Source: Alkalinema sp. FACHB-956 (GTDB lineage: Bacteria; Cyanobacteriota; Cyanobacteriia; Leptolyngbyales; Leptolyngbyaceae). From it: 64,000 bases of DNA. A model generated the notes under the pieces. The model searched no databases. It saw only the letters and a list, made by a program, of their open reading frames with translations, and was not told the DNA's origin. How positions within the stretch are numbered: position 1 is the first letter of the stretch; each line of letters opens with the position of its first letter. Location: NCBI RefSeq assembly GCF_014697025.1, contig NZ_JACJRC010000010.1, positions 1 to 64,000 on the forward strand. Direction: 5' to 3'. Both the position numbers and the translations under genes were made by a program. Below, piece by piece: positions 27,261 to 35,975 of the stretch.

Positions 27261-27293
27261 AAGAAGGCTCTTTATGAGCCTTCTTTTGTTTTG
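27261..27293 (+). terminator. Terminator of the GxRPI-repeat gene
   Basis: AAGAAGGCTC (27261-27270), five-base loop, GAGCCTTCTT (27276-27285), then TTGTTTTG. Ten-pair perfect stem about 50 bases after the stop codon; also faces the convergent SRPBCC-like gene. Confidence 0.9.
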
Positions 27294-27334
27294 AACCCTG
27301 AATCCAGCCACGACTGAGACATTAACTGAGACAT

Positions 27335-27745
27335 TCAGGAATCGTGGGGACGCCTGATCGATTCAAATTTTTTCAGGTGCTGTTTGAGACAGAGCAGGCT
27401 GAGGGTTTGCCCGAGATCGATCGGGAGAAGCGACACCCCTTCAATGCGCGACTGCACCCAGCCTTCACCCCACGCCCACTCGTGGAATCCGTCAATGCCT
27501 TGGCTCAGGAGCAGACAGAGTCGATGGTTTTCCACACACTGAACGGTGTGACGGACGGGTAATAATCCGCCGGCCAAGGAGAGAAACGTAGAGTTTGCTT
27601 CCAGGGTGGGGGGAAGATCGATCGGGAAACGTTGAAACCGTAACCACTGCACCAGTTCATCACTCTGGGTAAGGCAGCGCTTGAGGGTCTCCGTTGAGGC
27701 ATCCACCTCAATGCGTAATGTACTCTGCTGAAACGATCCAAACAT
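27335..27745 (-). CDS. SRPBCC-like conserved cyanobacterial protein
   Basis: A 136-residue soluble protein. It begins MFGSFQQSTLRIEVDAS, as START/SRPBCC lipid- or ligand-binding folds do, and contains the segment LSQGIDGFHEWAWGEGWVQS followed by IEGVSLLPIDLGQTLSLLCL, which I associate with a conserved cyanobacterial group. Two strands and a long C-terminal helix fit the fold. Ligand and role unknown. Divergent from hslO. Confidence 0.7.
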   Translation of the reverse strand: MFGSFQQSTLRIEVDASTETLKRCLTQSDELVQWLRFQRFPIDLPPTLEANSTFLSLAGGLLPVRHTVQCVENHRLCLLLSQGIDGFHEWAWGEGWVQSRIEGVSLLPIDLGQTLSLLCLKQHLKKFESIRRPHDS

Positions 27746-27912
27746 GGTGCCCTAAACCTGTGCAAGCGTCCTGGATTGATTGTAAGCGAACAAGATGGGG
27801 GGTTGGATATACCGCCTGGAGACTTCGGTTTCCCCACTAGTCCAGGTTTGTTCCCTTTCCGCCTTCCCCCTACAATGGAGAAAAGGATGTAACAAAAGGT
27901 AAAAGAAGACCC

Positions 27913-28821
27913 ATGGCCGACCAGCTAATTCGGGCAACGGCAGCAGATGGCGGAATTCGGGTGGTAGGCGTCATTACCACCGATCTCGCCCAGGAAGCAC
28001 GGGAACGCCACAAACTTTCCTACGTGGCCACTGCTGCATTGGGGCGAGCCATGACGGGGGCATTATTATTGGCTTCTAGCATGAAAAAAGCTGGCTCACG
28101 GGTCAATGTGCGTCTCAAAGGAGATGGCCCGCTGCGTAGTATGACAGCAGATGCAGGATTAGATGGCACTGTGCGGGGTTATGTTGCGGATCCTGCTATG
28201 GAAATTGCTTTGAGCGATCGGGGCGGTTTGAATGTAGGCGGTGCGGTGGGACGTAGCGGCTATGTCCACGTCATGCGGGATGAAGGCAGTGGCACTCCCT
28301 ACACCAGTACGACTGAGCTCGTCTCGGGGGAGGTGGGAGAGGATTTAACCTACTATCTGGCCAACTCGGAACAAACCCCGTCTTCCATGATTTTGGGAGA
28401 GTTTATCAATGCTGATGGGGTGGTAGCGGCGGGGGGCTTGTTAATCCAAATTTTGCCGAAAGCTGTAGATAATGACCTCCTTGTCACCATTTTGGAATCC
28501 CGGATTTCGGAGATGCAGTCCTTCACGGCAATGCTGCGATCGGGCAAACAACTCGCGGAAATTATGGAGGATATTCTCGGGGATTTGGGGTTGGAGATCT
28601 TCCCAGACGTTCAACCGGTGCGATTTCACTGCCCCTGTAGTCATCAACGAGTGCTCAGTGCCCTCAAGCTCTTGGGTCAAGAGGAACTCCAGGACATGAT
28701 TAATCAAAATGAAATTGCCGAAGCAACCTGCCATTTCTGCAATACCATCTACTACGCCGATGTTGAGGAGTTGCAAAAACTGCTGGATGAATTGCGATCT
28801 CGCACAGTTGAAGCGAGCTAG
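27913..28821 (+). CDS. hslO: Redox-regulated chaperone Hsp33
   Basis: A 302-residue cytosolic holdase activated by oxidation. The core domain includes LIRATAADGGIRVVGVITTD and YVATAALGRAMTGALLLASS, then VAAGGLLIQILP. The zinc-binding switch has C240, C242 (FHCPCS) and C273, C276 (CHFC), the CxC-x30-CxxC arrangement of the family, so the redox switch is intact. The end LQKLLDEL is typical. Single gene with an inverted repeat some 110 bases downstream. Confidence 0.96.
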   Translation: MADQLIRATAADGGIRVVGVITTDLAQEARERHKLSYVATAALGRAMTGALLLASSMKKAGSRVNVRLKGDGPLRSMTADAGLDGTVRGYVADPAMEIALSDRGGLNVGGAVGRSGYVHVMRDEGSGTPYTSTTELVSGEVGEDLTYYLANSEQTPSSMILGEFINADGVVAAGGLLIQILPKAVDNDLLVTILESRISEMQSFTAMLRSGKQLAEIMEDILGDLGLEIFPDVQPVRFHCPCSHQRVLSALKLLGQEELQDMINQNEIAEATCHFCNTIYYADVEELQKLLDELRSRTVEAS

Positions 28822-29393
28822 CCTACTGGAGCGAAGCCAATTGTTGTCCTGACCTAAGCAATAACCTGGGTCATGGGGGGCAGGTGGGCGATGGTCTATT
28901 TTTCCTTCGGAAGGAAGTCTTAAATGAGACTAGGGTGAGGTCGATCGCGCAAAGGAGACCTCACCCTCTGATCCAGTTCTCAGGATCCACCCTGCTCGTC
29001 AACTGTTAAAGACTAGGGTGGTTCTCCTTGTTTTACATGAAGGTTTGATGACATTCGTAATCAAGACTCCGTATATTTACTTATTCCAAACGAGAAAAAA
29101 TTATAAAAAATCGCTGAAATCCACAGAACTTAAAGGTTTCGAAGATCTTTTTCGGATAAGTCCGAATAGAATTAATCATTGAAAACTTGAGCTAGTGCGG
29201 GTTCCAGCAATTCTGCTGGCTCCATGGGTTTAAATCTCAAATCCATCTCATTTGAGATTTGTCGGCCTAGGTTAAGCCATCGAACGTCTTCCCCACGCTT
29301 GAACCTTTTAGATCAAACTCATAGATCAAACCCACTAGATCAAACCCACTAGATCAAACTTAATCTCAACCAACCTATAAGGAGAGTGTGACA
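28822..29393. promoter_or_regulatory. Long leader region upstream of the HU gene
   Basis: Holds several structured elements: a perfect 11-bp inverted repeat AGGGTGAGGTC/GACCTCACCCT (28932-28942, 28957-28967); CCAGCAATTCTGCTGG (about 29202-29217); a second perfect 11-bp inverted repeat AAATCTCAAAT/ATTTGAGATTT (29232-29242, 29250-29260, seven-base loop); and a 14-bp tandem array of ATCAAACCCACTAG (about 29313-29360). The first may terminate hslO although it lacks a T-run. GGAG at 29381-29384 is the HU ribosome binding site. Confidence 0.55.
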
Positions 29394-29678
29394 ATGAACA
29401 AAGGTGAATTAGTGGATGCGGTTGCTGAAAAAGCCAGTGTGACGAAAAAACAAGCCGATGCTGTGATTAGTGCCACGATCGAAACCATCATGGATGCGGT
29501 GGCCCAAAATCAAAAAGTGACGTTGGTGGGTTTTGGATCATTTGAGCCTCGCCAACGCAAGGCGCGGGAAGGTCGGAATCCGAAGACGAATGAAAAAATG
29601 ATGATTCCAGAAACCACCGTGCCAGCTTTTTCTGCGGGCAAGCTATTTAAAGAAAAAGTTGCGCCCCCTGAAGATTAG
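29394..29678 (+). CDS. HU family DNA-binding protein
   Basis: A 94-residue nucleoid protein. MNKGELVDAVAEKASVTKKQ opens the helical dimerisation part; VTLVGFGSFEPRQRKAREGR and NPKTNEKMMIPETTVPAFSA form the DNA-grasping arm, with the conserved Pro of the intercalating tip; FSAGKLFKEKV closes the family. ATG at 29394 has GGAG nine bases upstream; a GTG at 29388 is also in frame. The last 20 coding bases, through the stop, are duplicated immediately downstream, so the C-terminal VAPPED is copied as untranslated DNA. Confidence 0.96.
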   Translation: MNKGELVDAVAEKASVTKKQADAVISATIETIMDAVAQNQKVTLVGFGSFEPRQRKAREGRNPKTNEKMMIPETTVPAFSAGKLFKEKVAPPED

Positions 29679-29697
29679 TTGCGCCCCCTGAAGATTC
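29658..29697 (+). repeat. 20-bp duplication spanning the HU stop codon
   Basis: GTTGCGCCCCCTGAAGATTA at 29658-29677 is repeated at 29678-29697 with only the last base changed. The first copy encodes the C-terminus and most of the stop codon of HU. Confidence 0.95.
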
Positions 29698-29770
29698 CTT
29701 AGATTCTAATGCCTCACCCCGGTGTTACTGGGAAAAATCAGTTCTGGGTGTTAGTCAGAGAAGCCAGTCA

Positions 29771-30958
29771 TTGATCGTAGTAGAAGATAAACCAGACTTG
29801 ATTGTGAATCGTCCAACGCATGGGGGAAATTTGCAGTGGGCAGCGGCGATCGCTGGCTGCGCCCCCCATGCTATCCTCGATTTTTCCGCCAGCATTAATC
29901 CCCTCGGCCTGCCGACCAGCGCGATCGCGGCAATTCAAGCCCATGTGTCAGCGCTCATCACCTATCCTGACCCGAGTTATCGCAGCCTGCGGCAGGCGAT
30001 CGCCCAGCACCACGGCATTGACGCTGACTGGGTTTTACCTGGCAATGGTGCCGCCGAGTTGATTACCTGGGCGGGTCGAGACTTGGCCACCCATTGTGCA
30101 GAAACGATTCTGTTTACACCAGCCTTTAACGACTATGGACGGGCGCTGAAAGCGTTTCAGGCAACCATTTATCCCTGTGGCCTGTTGGCAGATCGGACTG
30201 ACTGTGGGGCTAACGACTGTAGGGCTAATGACTGTGGGTCTAGCGAATCCGGGTCTAGCGATAGTCTAAGTACCTACCCTGATTCTCATATTCTGGCCAC
30301 TTTACCCCCTCCTAACCGGCGTGGTGTTCTGCTGAATAATCCCCACAATCCTACGGGGAGGCTATTCGATCGGGCCTTTGTGGAGGCATTGGTGACGACC
30401 TTTGACTGGGTGGTGATTGATGAAGCCTTTATGGATTTTGTTCCGCCGGAGCACCATGACCAAGTTAGCGTTGTGCCTTGGGTGGAGCGTTATCCTAATT
30501 TGGTGGTGATTCGATCGCTGACGAAGTTCTACGCCATGCCGGGACTGCGCCTAGGCTATGCCATTGCTCACCCCGATCGACTGCGGCAGTGGCAACAGTG
30601 GCGCGACCCTTGGTCGGTCAATGCATTGTCAGCTGCCGTGGGAGAAGCGGTTCTCCAAGACAGGGCCTATCAGCAAGCAACCCATGCTTGGTTCAGGCAG
30701 GCAAAACCGTTACTTGAAGCTGGATTACGGCAAAGGCCGGGGCTACAGGTGTTGCCCAGCGCCGCCAATTTTTTCCTAGTGCAATGCGATCGCGCTGTCC
30801 CCCTCCTCCAACAACAGCTGCTCCAGCGGCACCAAATTCTGATTCGCGACTGTTTGAGTTTTCCAGAATTAGGCGATCGTTATTTTCGGGTGGCCCTGCG
30901 CACGATCGCCGAAAATCAGACCTTACTAGAGGGTCTGAGGAATGTGCTGGGCGATTAA
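29771..30958 (+). CDS. cobD: Threonine-phosphate decarboxylase / CobD-type aminotransferase-fold enzyme
   Basis: About 395 residues if translation starts at TTG 29771; GTG 29804 is an alternative, and no in-frame ATG precedes the conserved THGGNLQWAA. Motifs: ILDFSASINPLGLP, YPDPSYRSLRQAIAQHHG, PGNGAAELITWAGRD, LLNNPHNPTGRLFDR, VVIDEAFMDFVP, and the PLP-lysine segment SLTKFYAMPGLRLGYA. This order matches CobD, which makes (R)-1-amino-2-propanol phosphate for the cobalamin nucleotide loop; histidinol-phosphate aminotransferase is the close relative but lacks HGGN. Residues about 140-165 are a Cys/Ser/Asp-rich insertion (DCGANDCRANDCGSS) from a short tandem repeat. It lies 90 bases after HU. 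Confidence 0.8.
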   Translation: MIVVEDKPDLIVNRPTHGGNLQWAAAIAGCAPHAILDFSASINPLGLPTSAIAAIQAHVSALITYPDPSYRSLRQAIAQHHGIDADWVLPGNGAAELITWAGRDLATHCAETILFTPAFNDYGRALKAFQATIYPCGLLADRTDCGANDCRANDCGSSESGSSDSLSTYPDSHILATLPPPNRRGVLLNNPHNPTGRLFDRAFVEALVTTFDWVVIDEAFMDFVPPEHHDQVSVVPWVERYPNLVVIRSLTKFYAMPGLRLGYAIAHPDRLRQWQQWRDPWSVNALSAAVGEAVLQDRAYQQATHAWFRQAKPLLEAGLRQRPGLQVLPSAANFFLVQCDRAVPLLQQQLLQRHQILIRDCLSFPELGDRYFRVALRTIAENQTLLEGLRNVLGD

Positions 30959-31029
30959 GCGCAAGATTAATCTAATGCGCTGGGCGATTAATCCACAGTC
31001 AACGACAGGGGTGATCCACCTACTAATTA

Positions 31030-31073
31030 CTCCGAATGTAATTGCTCCGAATGTAACTGCTCCAAATCCTTAT
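31030..31073. repeat. 15-bp tandem repeat, three copies
   Basis: Three copies of ATTACTCCGAATGTA with small changes between cobD and the FAD oxidoreductase gene. Confidence 0.75.
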
Positions 31074-31131
31074 CCTGCCAGTATCCTAGGCTAGTCCTGA
31101 TAGGACAGCCTTCTACCTGCCCAGAAACCCT

Positions 31132-32628
31132 ATGCCCATTGAGTACGACCTCGTTATTATTGGAGCCTCTGAAGTGGGGATTGAAGCGGCTAAAATTGCC
31201 GCTCGCTATGGCGCAAGGGTTGCCTTGGTGCAACAGGGAGAACTCGAAATTGGGCCGATCGTCCAACGAGTTTTCTTAGAACGCATCTTTTCCGCCAGTG
31301 GTCAGTTCCCCTGGGGAGAGCCTTGGCGCGATCGACCGAGCGATCGATGGCGCGATCAACAGAGCAATCAACAAACTGCCCGATCGCGGCAGGGGCAGCG
31401 GCTCGGCCAATTCATTCAAACGGCGATCGCGGATTATCAGCGGCTCTCTTCCCCAGAAGCCCTGGGAATGCTGGGGATTGAAGTGATTGCCGGTAGGGGC
31501 CAATTTTGTCGCGTGCCCAAGTCAGGGTTTCTCCTGGAAGATCAACGAGTCTTGCGATCGCGGGCCTTTTTGTTAGCGTTACCCCAGGAGCTTGTTGTTA
31601 CGATTCCGGGGCTGGCTGAGGCGGGTTATCTGACGATCGAGACTGTACTGACAGCGCTGCATCAACCAACATCGACGCAGATTCTCCAGCCAACCATGAC
31701 TCTCATCGGTGAAGATGAGCAGACCGTCGCGTTAGCCTGGGGATTCCAACAACTCGGGAACCAAGTCACCTTAATAACCGGGTCTTCCCAGATTCTCCCC
31801 CAGGCGGATCCGGATGCGGCCTTTCGGTTTCAAGCCAAACTGGAGGCCCAGGGGATTCGGATTCTCACCCATACAGACGTCACTCAGGTTAGTCGGCGCA
31901 ACGATCGACTCTGGTTACAACTGAACCCAAGCCAGATCCAGCCCAATGCCCTGGCGACCGACGCGATCGTCCTCACGTCCCGCCGAATCAACTTGACCTC
32001 GCTGGGCTTAGAGAAACTGGGCGTGCATCTGCCGCTGGCGTTGGATGGGCCGTTTGATCAGTTACCAAACATGACGCTGCAAGCCTTTGGCTGCCCAGTC
32101 TATGCCTGCCCACCCACCCCTGCCCACCCCTATAGCGTTGCCCATGCCTGGATACAGCGAATTTTGCTGACGCCTTGGCGGCGATCGCCTGAGGTCTATC
32201 CTGCCCTCTACGCAGTCCAGACTCCGATTCCCATGGCAGGCGCGGGCCTTACAGAACCCCTGGCGAAAAACCAACAGGGTCGGGATTGTGTGATTTTGCC
32301 AGCGGTTTTTCCCGCCACCGCCCTCGGGCACGACTCACCCCTATGGTGCAAGGTCATTACCCGACGGAATGGCGAATTACTGGGTATTCATGCGGTCGGA
32401 GACGGCGCGATCGCAGTGGTGGAATTATTGAATCAAGCTTTGAATCAGCGACTCAATCTCAAAGCGTTAGGCAATCTCACGAGTTTACCCACTCGCCAAG
32501 GGGCGATCGTTCAGCAGTTAGCTGAGCAATGGCAACACCAGCAACGCCCCCATTGGCGGCAGGAATTATGGTTAGATTGGTTTGCTTGGCGACGGATGCG
32601 GGCCATGAAGCAGAGCCGATCGTCCTAA
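31132..32628 (+). CDS. Disulfide-oxidoreductase-like FAD protein lacking the active-site cysteine pair
   Basis: A 498-residue flavoprotein with the class I pyridine nucleotide-disulfide reductase layout: FAD motif DLVIIGASEVGIEAAKIAAR (6-25), NAD motif MTLIGEDEQTVALAWGFQQL, and a C-terminal dimerisation domain (LWCKVITRRNGELLGIHAVG, then AIAVVELLNQAL). The redox CxxxxC expected near residues 40-50 is replaced by LEIGPIVQRVFLERI, with no cysteine, and a following charged Arg/Asp/Gln stretch (about 65-90, repeat-derived). It cannot therefore act by the usual dithiol mechanism. Similar cysteine-free relatives exist in cyanobacteria; substrate unknown. Convergent with the LOG gene. Confidence 0.8.
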   Translation: MPIEYDLVIIGASEVGIEAAKIAARYGARVALVQQGELEIGPIVQRVFLERIFSASGQFPWGEPWRDRPSDRWRDQQSNQQTARSRQGQRLGQFIQTAIADYQRLSSPEALGMLGIEVIAGRGQFCRVPKSGFLLEDQRVLRSRAFLLALPQELVVTIPGLAEAGYLTIETVLTALHQPTSTQILQPTMTLIGEDEQTVALAWGFQQLGNQVTLITGSSQILPQADPDAAFRFQAKLEAQGIRILTHTDVTQVSRRNDRLWLQLNPSQIQPNALATDAIVLTSRRINLTSLGLEKLGVHLPLALDGPFDQLPNMTLQAFGCPVYACPPTPAHPYSVAHAWIQRILLTPWRRSPEVYPALYAVQTPIPMAGAGLTEPLAKNQQGRDCVILPAVFPATALGHDSPLWCKVITRRNGELLGIHAVGDGAIAVVELLNQALNQRLNLKALGNLTSLPTRQGAIVQQLAEQWQHQQRPHWRQELWLDWFAWRRMRAMKQSRSS

Positions 32629-32730
32629 CCTGCTGGATTGCCCTTGGGCTTAGCACGCATAAACGATTGGCCCTTTGCCTAGGATGATTAGCCTTTTGCC
32701 TAGCACGTAGGATAGATGCGGTGCCGCGAA

Positions 32731-33801
32731 CTACTTGCGTTCGGGGTGTTGGAAATCTTCCGCTGTTGGATCGCCCATGCGGTTAATGACCCGAATCATT
32801 TGATACAGGCGACCTAAATCCCGCTGGTTAAAGTGCAGCACTAACCGAGGCAGCATATAGGTTTCATCGTGGGCTTCCTTCGGGAGCGCGGCACTTTTTT
32901 CAATCTTACCCTTGACCAAAATGTCGCTGAAGCGCTCATTCAGTTCCGCCAGATTGTCGTCGGTCAGTTCTGCTTTCAGCCGCAGCACCAGTTGTTGATC
33001 GACATAACGGCTGGAGTGGTAAACCTGATAGAAGCTCGCGATCGCATTACAGGCCACATCTAGGCGATCGGTAATCGTATACAAACTGGTGTCTTCAGGG
33101 CTAATTAAACCATTGGCCAATAAGTTCTTTTCAATGTATTCCGCCCATTCCTGCCAGTAATGTCCACCGGGTTTATCCACGAGAACCAAAGGAACTGGTA
33201 CAGATTTGCCCGTTTGCGTCAGGGTGATGCACTCAAAAGCTTCGTCCAGCGTCCCAAACCCACCGGGGAATAGGGCTAAAGCATCACTTTCTTTGAGGAA
33301 AAAGAGTTTTCTCGTGAAGAAATATTTGAAAGAAACCAGCTTTGGATCGCCAGCAATAAATGGATTGGAGCCTTGTTCAAAGGGCAGTTGAATGTTCAGT
33401 CCAAAGGAATTCTCCAGTCCGGCTCCTTCATTCCCCGCCTGCATAATGCCTGGGCCAGCCCCAGTGATCACCATAAAACCTTGGGCGGTCACACATTGAG
33501 CAAATTCCTTGGCCATCCGGTATTCCGGCGTTCCTGAGGCAATCCGAGCTGAGCCAAAAATGGCAATTTTACGGACATGGCGATAGGGATAAAATGCCCT
33601 GAAGGCACGATCCATATCCTGCAATGAAGCGGTCAAAATTTTCCAATCCAACCGATCAATTTCTGCATCGCTCAAATTGATCAGGGTGGCTAAAGCGTTC
33701 AGAATAACGTCGCTATTTGGGGATCCTGGCAATTGATCCAACAAATGATTAATTTCAGCACGTAGAGCCGCAATTGCACCAGGCGAAGGATATGCAACCA
33801 T
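32731..33801 (-). CDS. LOG family protein (TIGR00730-like), long form
   Basis: A 356-residue protein. The core resembles cytokinin riboside 5'-monophosphate phosphoribohydrolases: KIAIFGSARIASGTPEYRMA, VITGAGPGIMQAGNEGAG and the signature LFPGGFGTLDEAFECITL (PGGxGTxxE). It is about twice the usual LOG length, with an extra N-terminal helical part (1-80) and a C-terminal extension (about 270-356) containing LVLHFNQRDLGRLYQMIRVI. Long forms of this kind occur in cyanobacteria and their substrate is not settled; nucleotide hydrolysis is likely. Separate transcription from thioredoxin is suggested by the hairpin before it. Confidence 0.85.
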   Translation of the reverse strand: MVAYPSPGAIAALRAEINHLLDQLPGSPNSDVILNALATLINLSDAEIDRLDWKILTASLQDMDRAFRAFYPYRHVRKIAIFGSARIASGTPEYRMAKEFAQCVTAQGFMVITGAGPGIMQAGNEGAGLENSFGLNIQLPFEQGSNPFIAGDPKLVSFKYFFTRKLFFLKESDALALFPGGFGTLDEAFECITLTQTGKSVPVPLVLVDKPGGHYWQEWAEYIEKNLLANGLISPEDTSLYTITDRLDVACNAIASFYQVYHSSRYVDQQLVLRLKAELTDDNLAELNERFSDILVKGKIEKSAALPKEAHDETYMLPRLVLHFNQRDLGRLYQMIRVINRMGDPTAEDFQHPERK

Positions 33802-33870
33802 TCACATCTCCATATTCGGGTTTCCATTCTATCTAGATTTCCCGAAGAAATAGGTTAGCCCGCATACAGA

Positions 33871-33900
33871 AAGCGCCTCAGACTTTTGCCTGAAGCGCTT
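33871..33900 (-). terminator. Terminator of trxA
   Basis: AAGCGCCTCAGAC, TTTT loop and GCCTGAAGCGCTT form a 13-pair stem with two mismatches, 36 bases after the thioredoxin stop on the minus strand. Confidence 0.65.
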
Positions 33901-33935
33901 TCGGGTCAATTAAAAAATTGTGAAGGGAGCTGGAT

Positions 33936-34259
33936 TTATAGATATTTTTCCAGTGTGTTCGCTAGCGTGGTTTTGGGAACAGCCCCGACCACCATATCTA
34001 CCCGCTGGCCACCCTTGAAAATCATCAATGTCGGGATGCTCCGAATACCGTACTTATTCGCAACACTCGGATTTTCGTCCGTGTTAACTTTTACGACTTT
34101 TACTTTGTCTGCGTAATCTTTCGCAATCTCATCTACAACGGGAGCCACCATGCGACAAGGGCCGCACCAGGGAGCCCAGAAGTCAACGAGTACCGGCACG
34201 GTGCTCTCCAGCACCTCTTGGTCGAAGGTGGCATCAGTAACTTGCGCGGCTTCTGACAT
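33936..34259 (-). CDS. trxA: Thioredoxin
   Basis: A 107-residue m-type thioredoxin. Active site [10 protein letters not shown]; flanks VPVLVDFWA before and [20 protein letters not shown], then the cis-proline segment [20 protein letters not shown] after it. The ATG for [12 protein letters not shown] was chosen; a TTG two codons upstream is less likely. Monocistronic, bounded by hairpins on both sides; reduces disulfides of Calvin-cycle and other targets, possibly including PRK encoded 8 kb away. Confidence 0.96.
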   Translation of the reverse strand: MSEAAQVTDATFDQEVLESTVPVLVDFWAPWCGPCRMVAPVVDEIAKDYADKVKVVKVNTDENPSVANKYGIRSIPTLMIFKGGQRVDMVVGAVPKTTLANTLEKYL

Positions 34260-34368
34260 GCTCAAAAATCCTTGCCTAAAACTCTAGGAGTTGATTTTAT
34301 CACAGGGGACAGGTGTCAAAACCCTTCTGGCCACTGCCCTTTTGGAAGAAGACCTTAAAAATAAGGAA

Positions 34369-34392
34369 CCGCCTAAACCAAAGTTCAGGCGG
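34369..34392 (-). terminator. Hairpin downstream of guaB3
   Basis: CCGCCTAAAC and GTTCAGGCGG pair with one mismatch; on the minus strand the tail is TTCCTTATTTTTAAGG. It lies 250 bases after the guaB3 stop and upstream of trxA, so it could end a guaB3 transcript. Confidence 0.55.
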
Positions 34393-34639
34393 AGTGTGGT
34401 GTGAGGAGTGAACGGAAACATGCGTCTCCGCTACCTTCTATTGTAAGTTAGGAATTCAAATTTTCCCAGGCCAGAACCGTTGACTCAGGGAAGTTTTTAT
34501 GACCTAAGTCATGAATGTTCGATCGCTCAGGAATGCTGGTGTGATGGTGGTCTCCCTCGTTCCAGCAAGATTGATCGGGTAGGCAGCGGGAACGACGATC
34601 GCCGGAAGCGGCCCCCGTTGCTGTCCCAGGTTGAACCGA

Positions 34640-35803
34640 TTACTTACCCATTCCTAACTGTTGAGCTTTTTGGTAAACCTTCCCTTCCGTTAAGAGCGAA
34701 GGGGCAATCACGACTTCCACCTGTTGCATTTCCTTAATGGTGCTCGCACCCAGCGTTCCCATACTGGTTTGCAAAGCTCCTAGCAGGTTGTGGGTTCCGT
34801 CATCTAACCCCGCAGGGCCACGCAAAATCTGCTCCAGGGTACCTGTTGTGCCGACTCGAATACGAGTACCACGGGGCAGAACAGGACTCGGCGTTGCCAT
34901 GCCCCAATGGAATCCCCGACCCGGTGCTTCCGCAGCCCGTGCAAAGGGCGAGCCAATCATGACTGCATCCGCACCGCAGGCAATGCACTTACAGATGTCG
35001 CCACCGGTAACGAGACCCCCATCAGCAATGATGGGAATGTACTTACCCGATTCCTTTTCAAAGTCATCCCGCGCTGCTGCACAGTCTGCAACGGCAGTGG
35101 CTTGGGGCACACCGACGCCCAAGACACCCCGCGAAGTACAAGCCGCACCCGGCCCAATTCCCACCATGATGGCCGCAGCACCCGCTCGCAGGAGTTGCAA
35201 GGTGACATCATAGGTCACACAGTTGCCCAGAATCACAGGAATCGGCATCTCTTCGCAGAATTTAGCCAGATCCAAGGGCTGAATCTCCGTTGGAGAGAGG
35301 TGATTGGTCGAAACCACCGTGGCCTGGATGAAGAACAGGTCGGCCCCCGCGTTAGCGGCTACCATGCCAAACTTGGCTGCTCCGGCGGGTGTTGCACTGA
35401 CGGCTGCAATGCCCCCTTGAGCCTTAATTTCTTGAATCCGCTTTTCGACCAATTCTGCCTTGATCGGCTCGCGATAGATTTCCTGCATGAGGGGAACAAA
35501 CTCGTCTTTTCCCACGGAGGCAATTTTGTCGAGCACAGGGTTGGGGTCAGCGTAGCGGGTTTGCACCCCCTCCAGATTCAGCACCCCTAATGCCCCTAAC
35601 TCGGACAGGCGAATGGCCATTTTGACATCTACCACCCCGTCCATGGCACTGGCGATGATAGGAATTTCCCGCTCAATGCCCCCGATCGTCCAGCGGGTGT
35701 CAGCTAAGCTAGGATCAAGGGTACGTGCCCCTGGAGCCAATGCAATTTCGTCGAAGCCATAGGCTCTACGAGCAGTTTTACCTCTGCCAATTTGAATGTC
35801 CAC
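34640..35803 (-). CDS. guaB3: GuaB3 family IMP dehydrogenase-related protein
   Basis: A 387-residue TIM-barrel protein of the IMPDH/GMP reductase superfamily. The GTG start at 35803 gives (V/M)DIQIGRGKTARRAYGFDEI, the usual GuaB3 opening. The catalytic loop GIGPGAACTSRGVLGVGVPQ carries the Cys that attacks the purine C2; the phosphate site is IIADGGLVTGGDICKCIACG and AVMIGSPFARAAEAPGRGFH. CBS domains are absent, and the length fits GuaB3 of cyanobacteria and actinobacteria, distinct from GuaB. Role in purine nucleotide interconversion; precise reaction varies in the literature I recall. Confidence 0.9.
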   Translation of the reverse strand: MDIQIGRGKTARRAYGFDEIALAPGARTLDPSLADTRWTIGGIEREIPIIASAMDGVVDVKMAIRLSELGALGVLNLEGVQTRYADPNPVLDKIASVGKDEFVPLMQEIYREPIKAELVEKRIQEIKAQGGIAAVSATPAGAAKFGMVAANAGADLFFIQATVVSTNHLSPTEIQPLDLAKFCEEMPIPVILGNCVTYDVTLQLLRAGAAAIMVGIGPGAACTSRGVLGVGVPQATAVADCAAARDDFEKESGKYIPIIADGGLVTGGDICKCIACGADAVMIGSPFARAAEAPGRGFHWGMATPSPVLPRGTRIRVGTTGTLEQILRGPAGLDDGTHNLLGALQTSMGTLGASTIKEMQQVEVVIAPSLLTEGKVYQKAQQLGMGK

Positions 35804-35975
35804 GCTATCTTTCCCAAGACTATTTGGACTAGGTTATCAAATTTGCGGCGCTGTTTGTGTTGCGTTCTCGGGGACTGGACGGCGGGCTCTGTCCCTCCGC
35901 CTTTGGCCGTTGCCTGATAGGATGAAATGAGAAAATTTGTGATTCCATTTCGCCGGAGACCACCCCTTCGATTCC

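Noticed and set aside
27505-27837. Alternative frames overlapping the SRPBCC-like gene
   Set aside because: The frame chosen has conserved cyanobacterial motifs; the others have none.
34480-34737. 85-codon open frame on the plus strand upstream of the guaB3 end
   Set aside because: Overlaps the guaB3 C-terminus on the other strand and shows no coding features.
34907-35590. 227-codon open frame antisense to guaB3
   Set aside because: Contained in a clearly identified enzyme gene in the other strand; typical antisense shadow of GC-rich codons.
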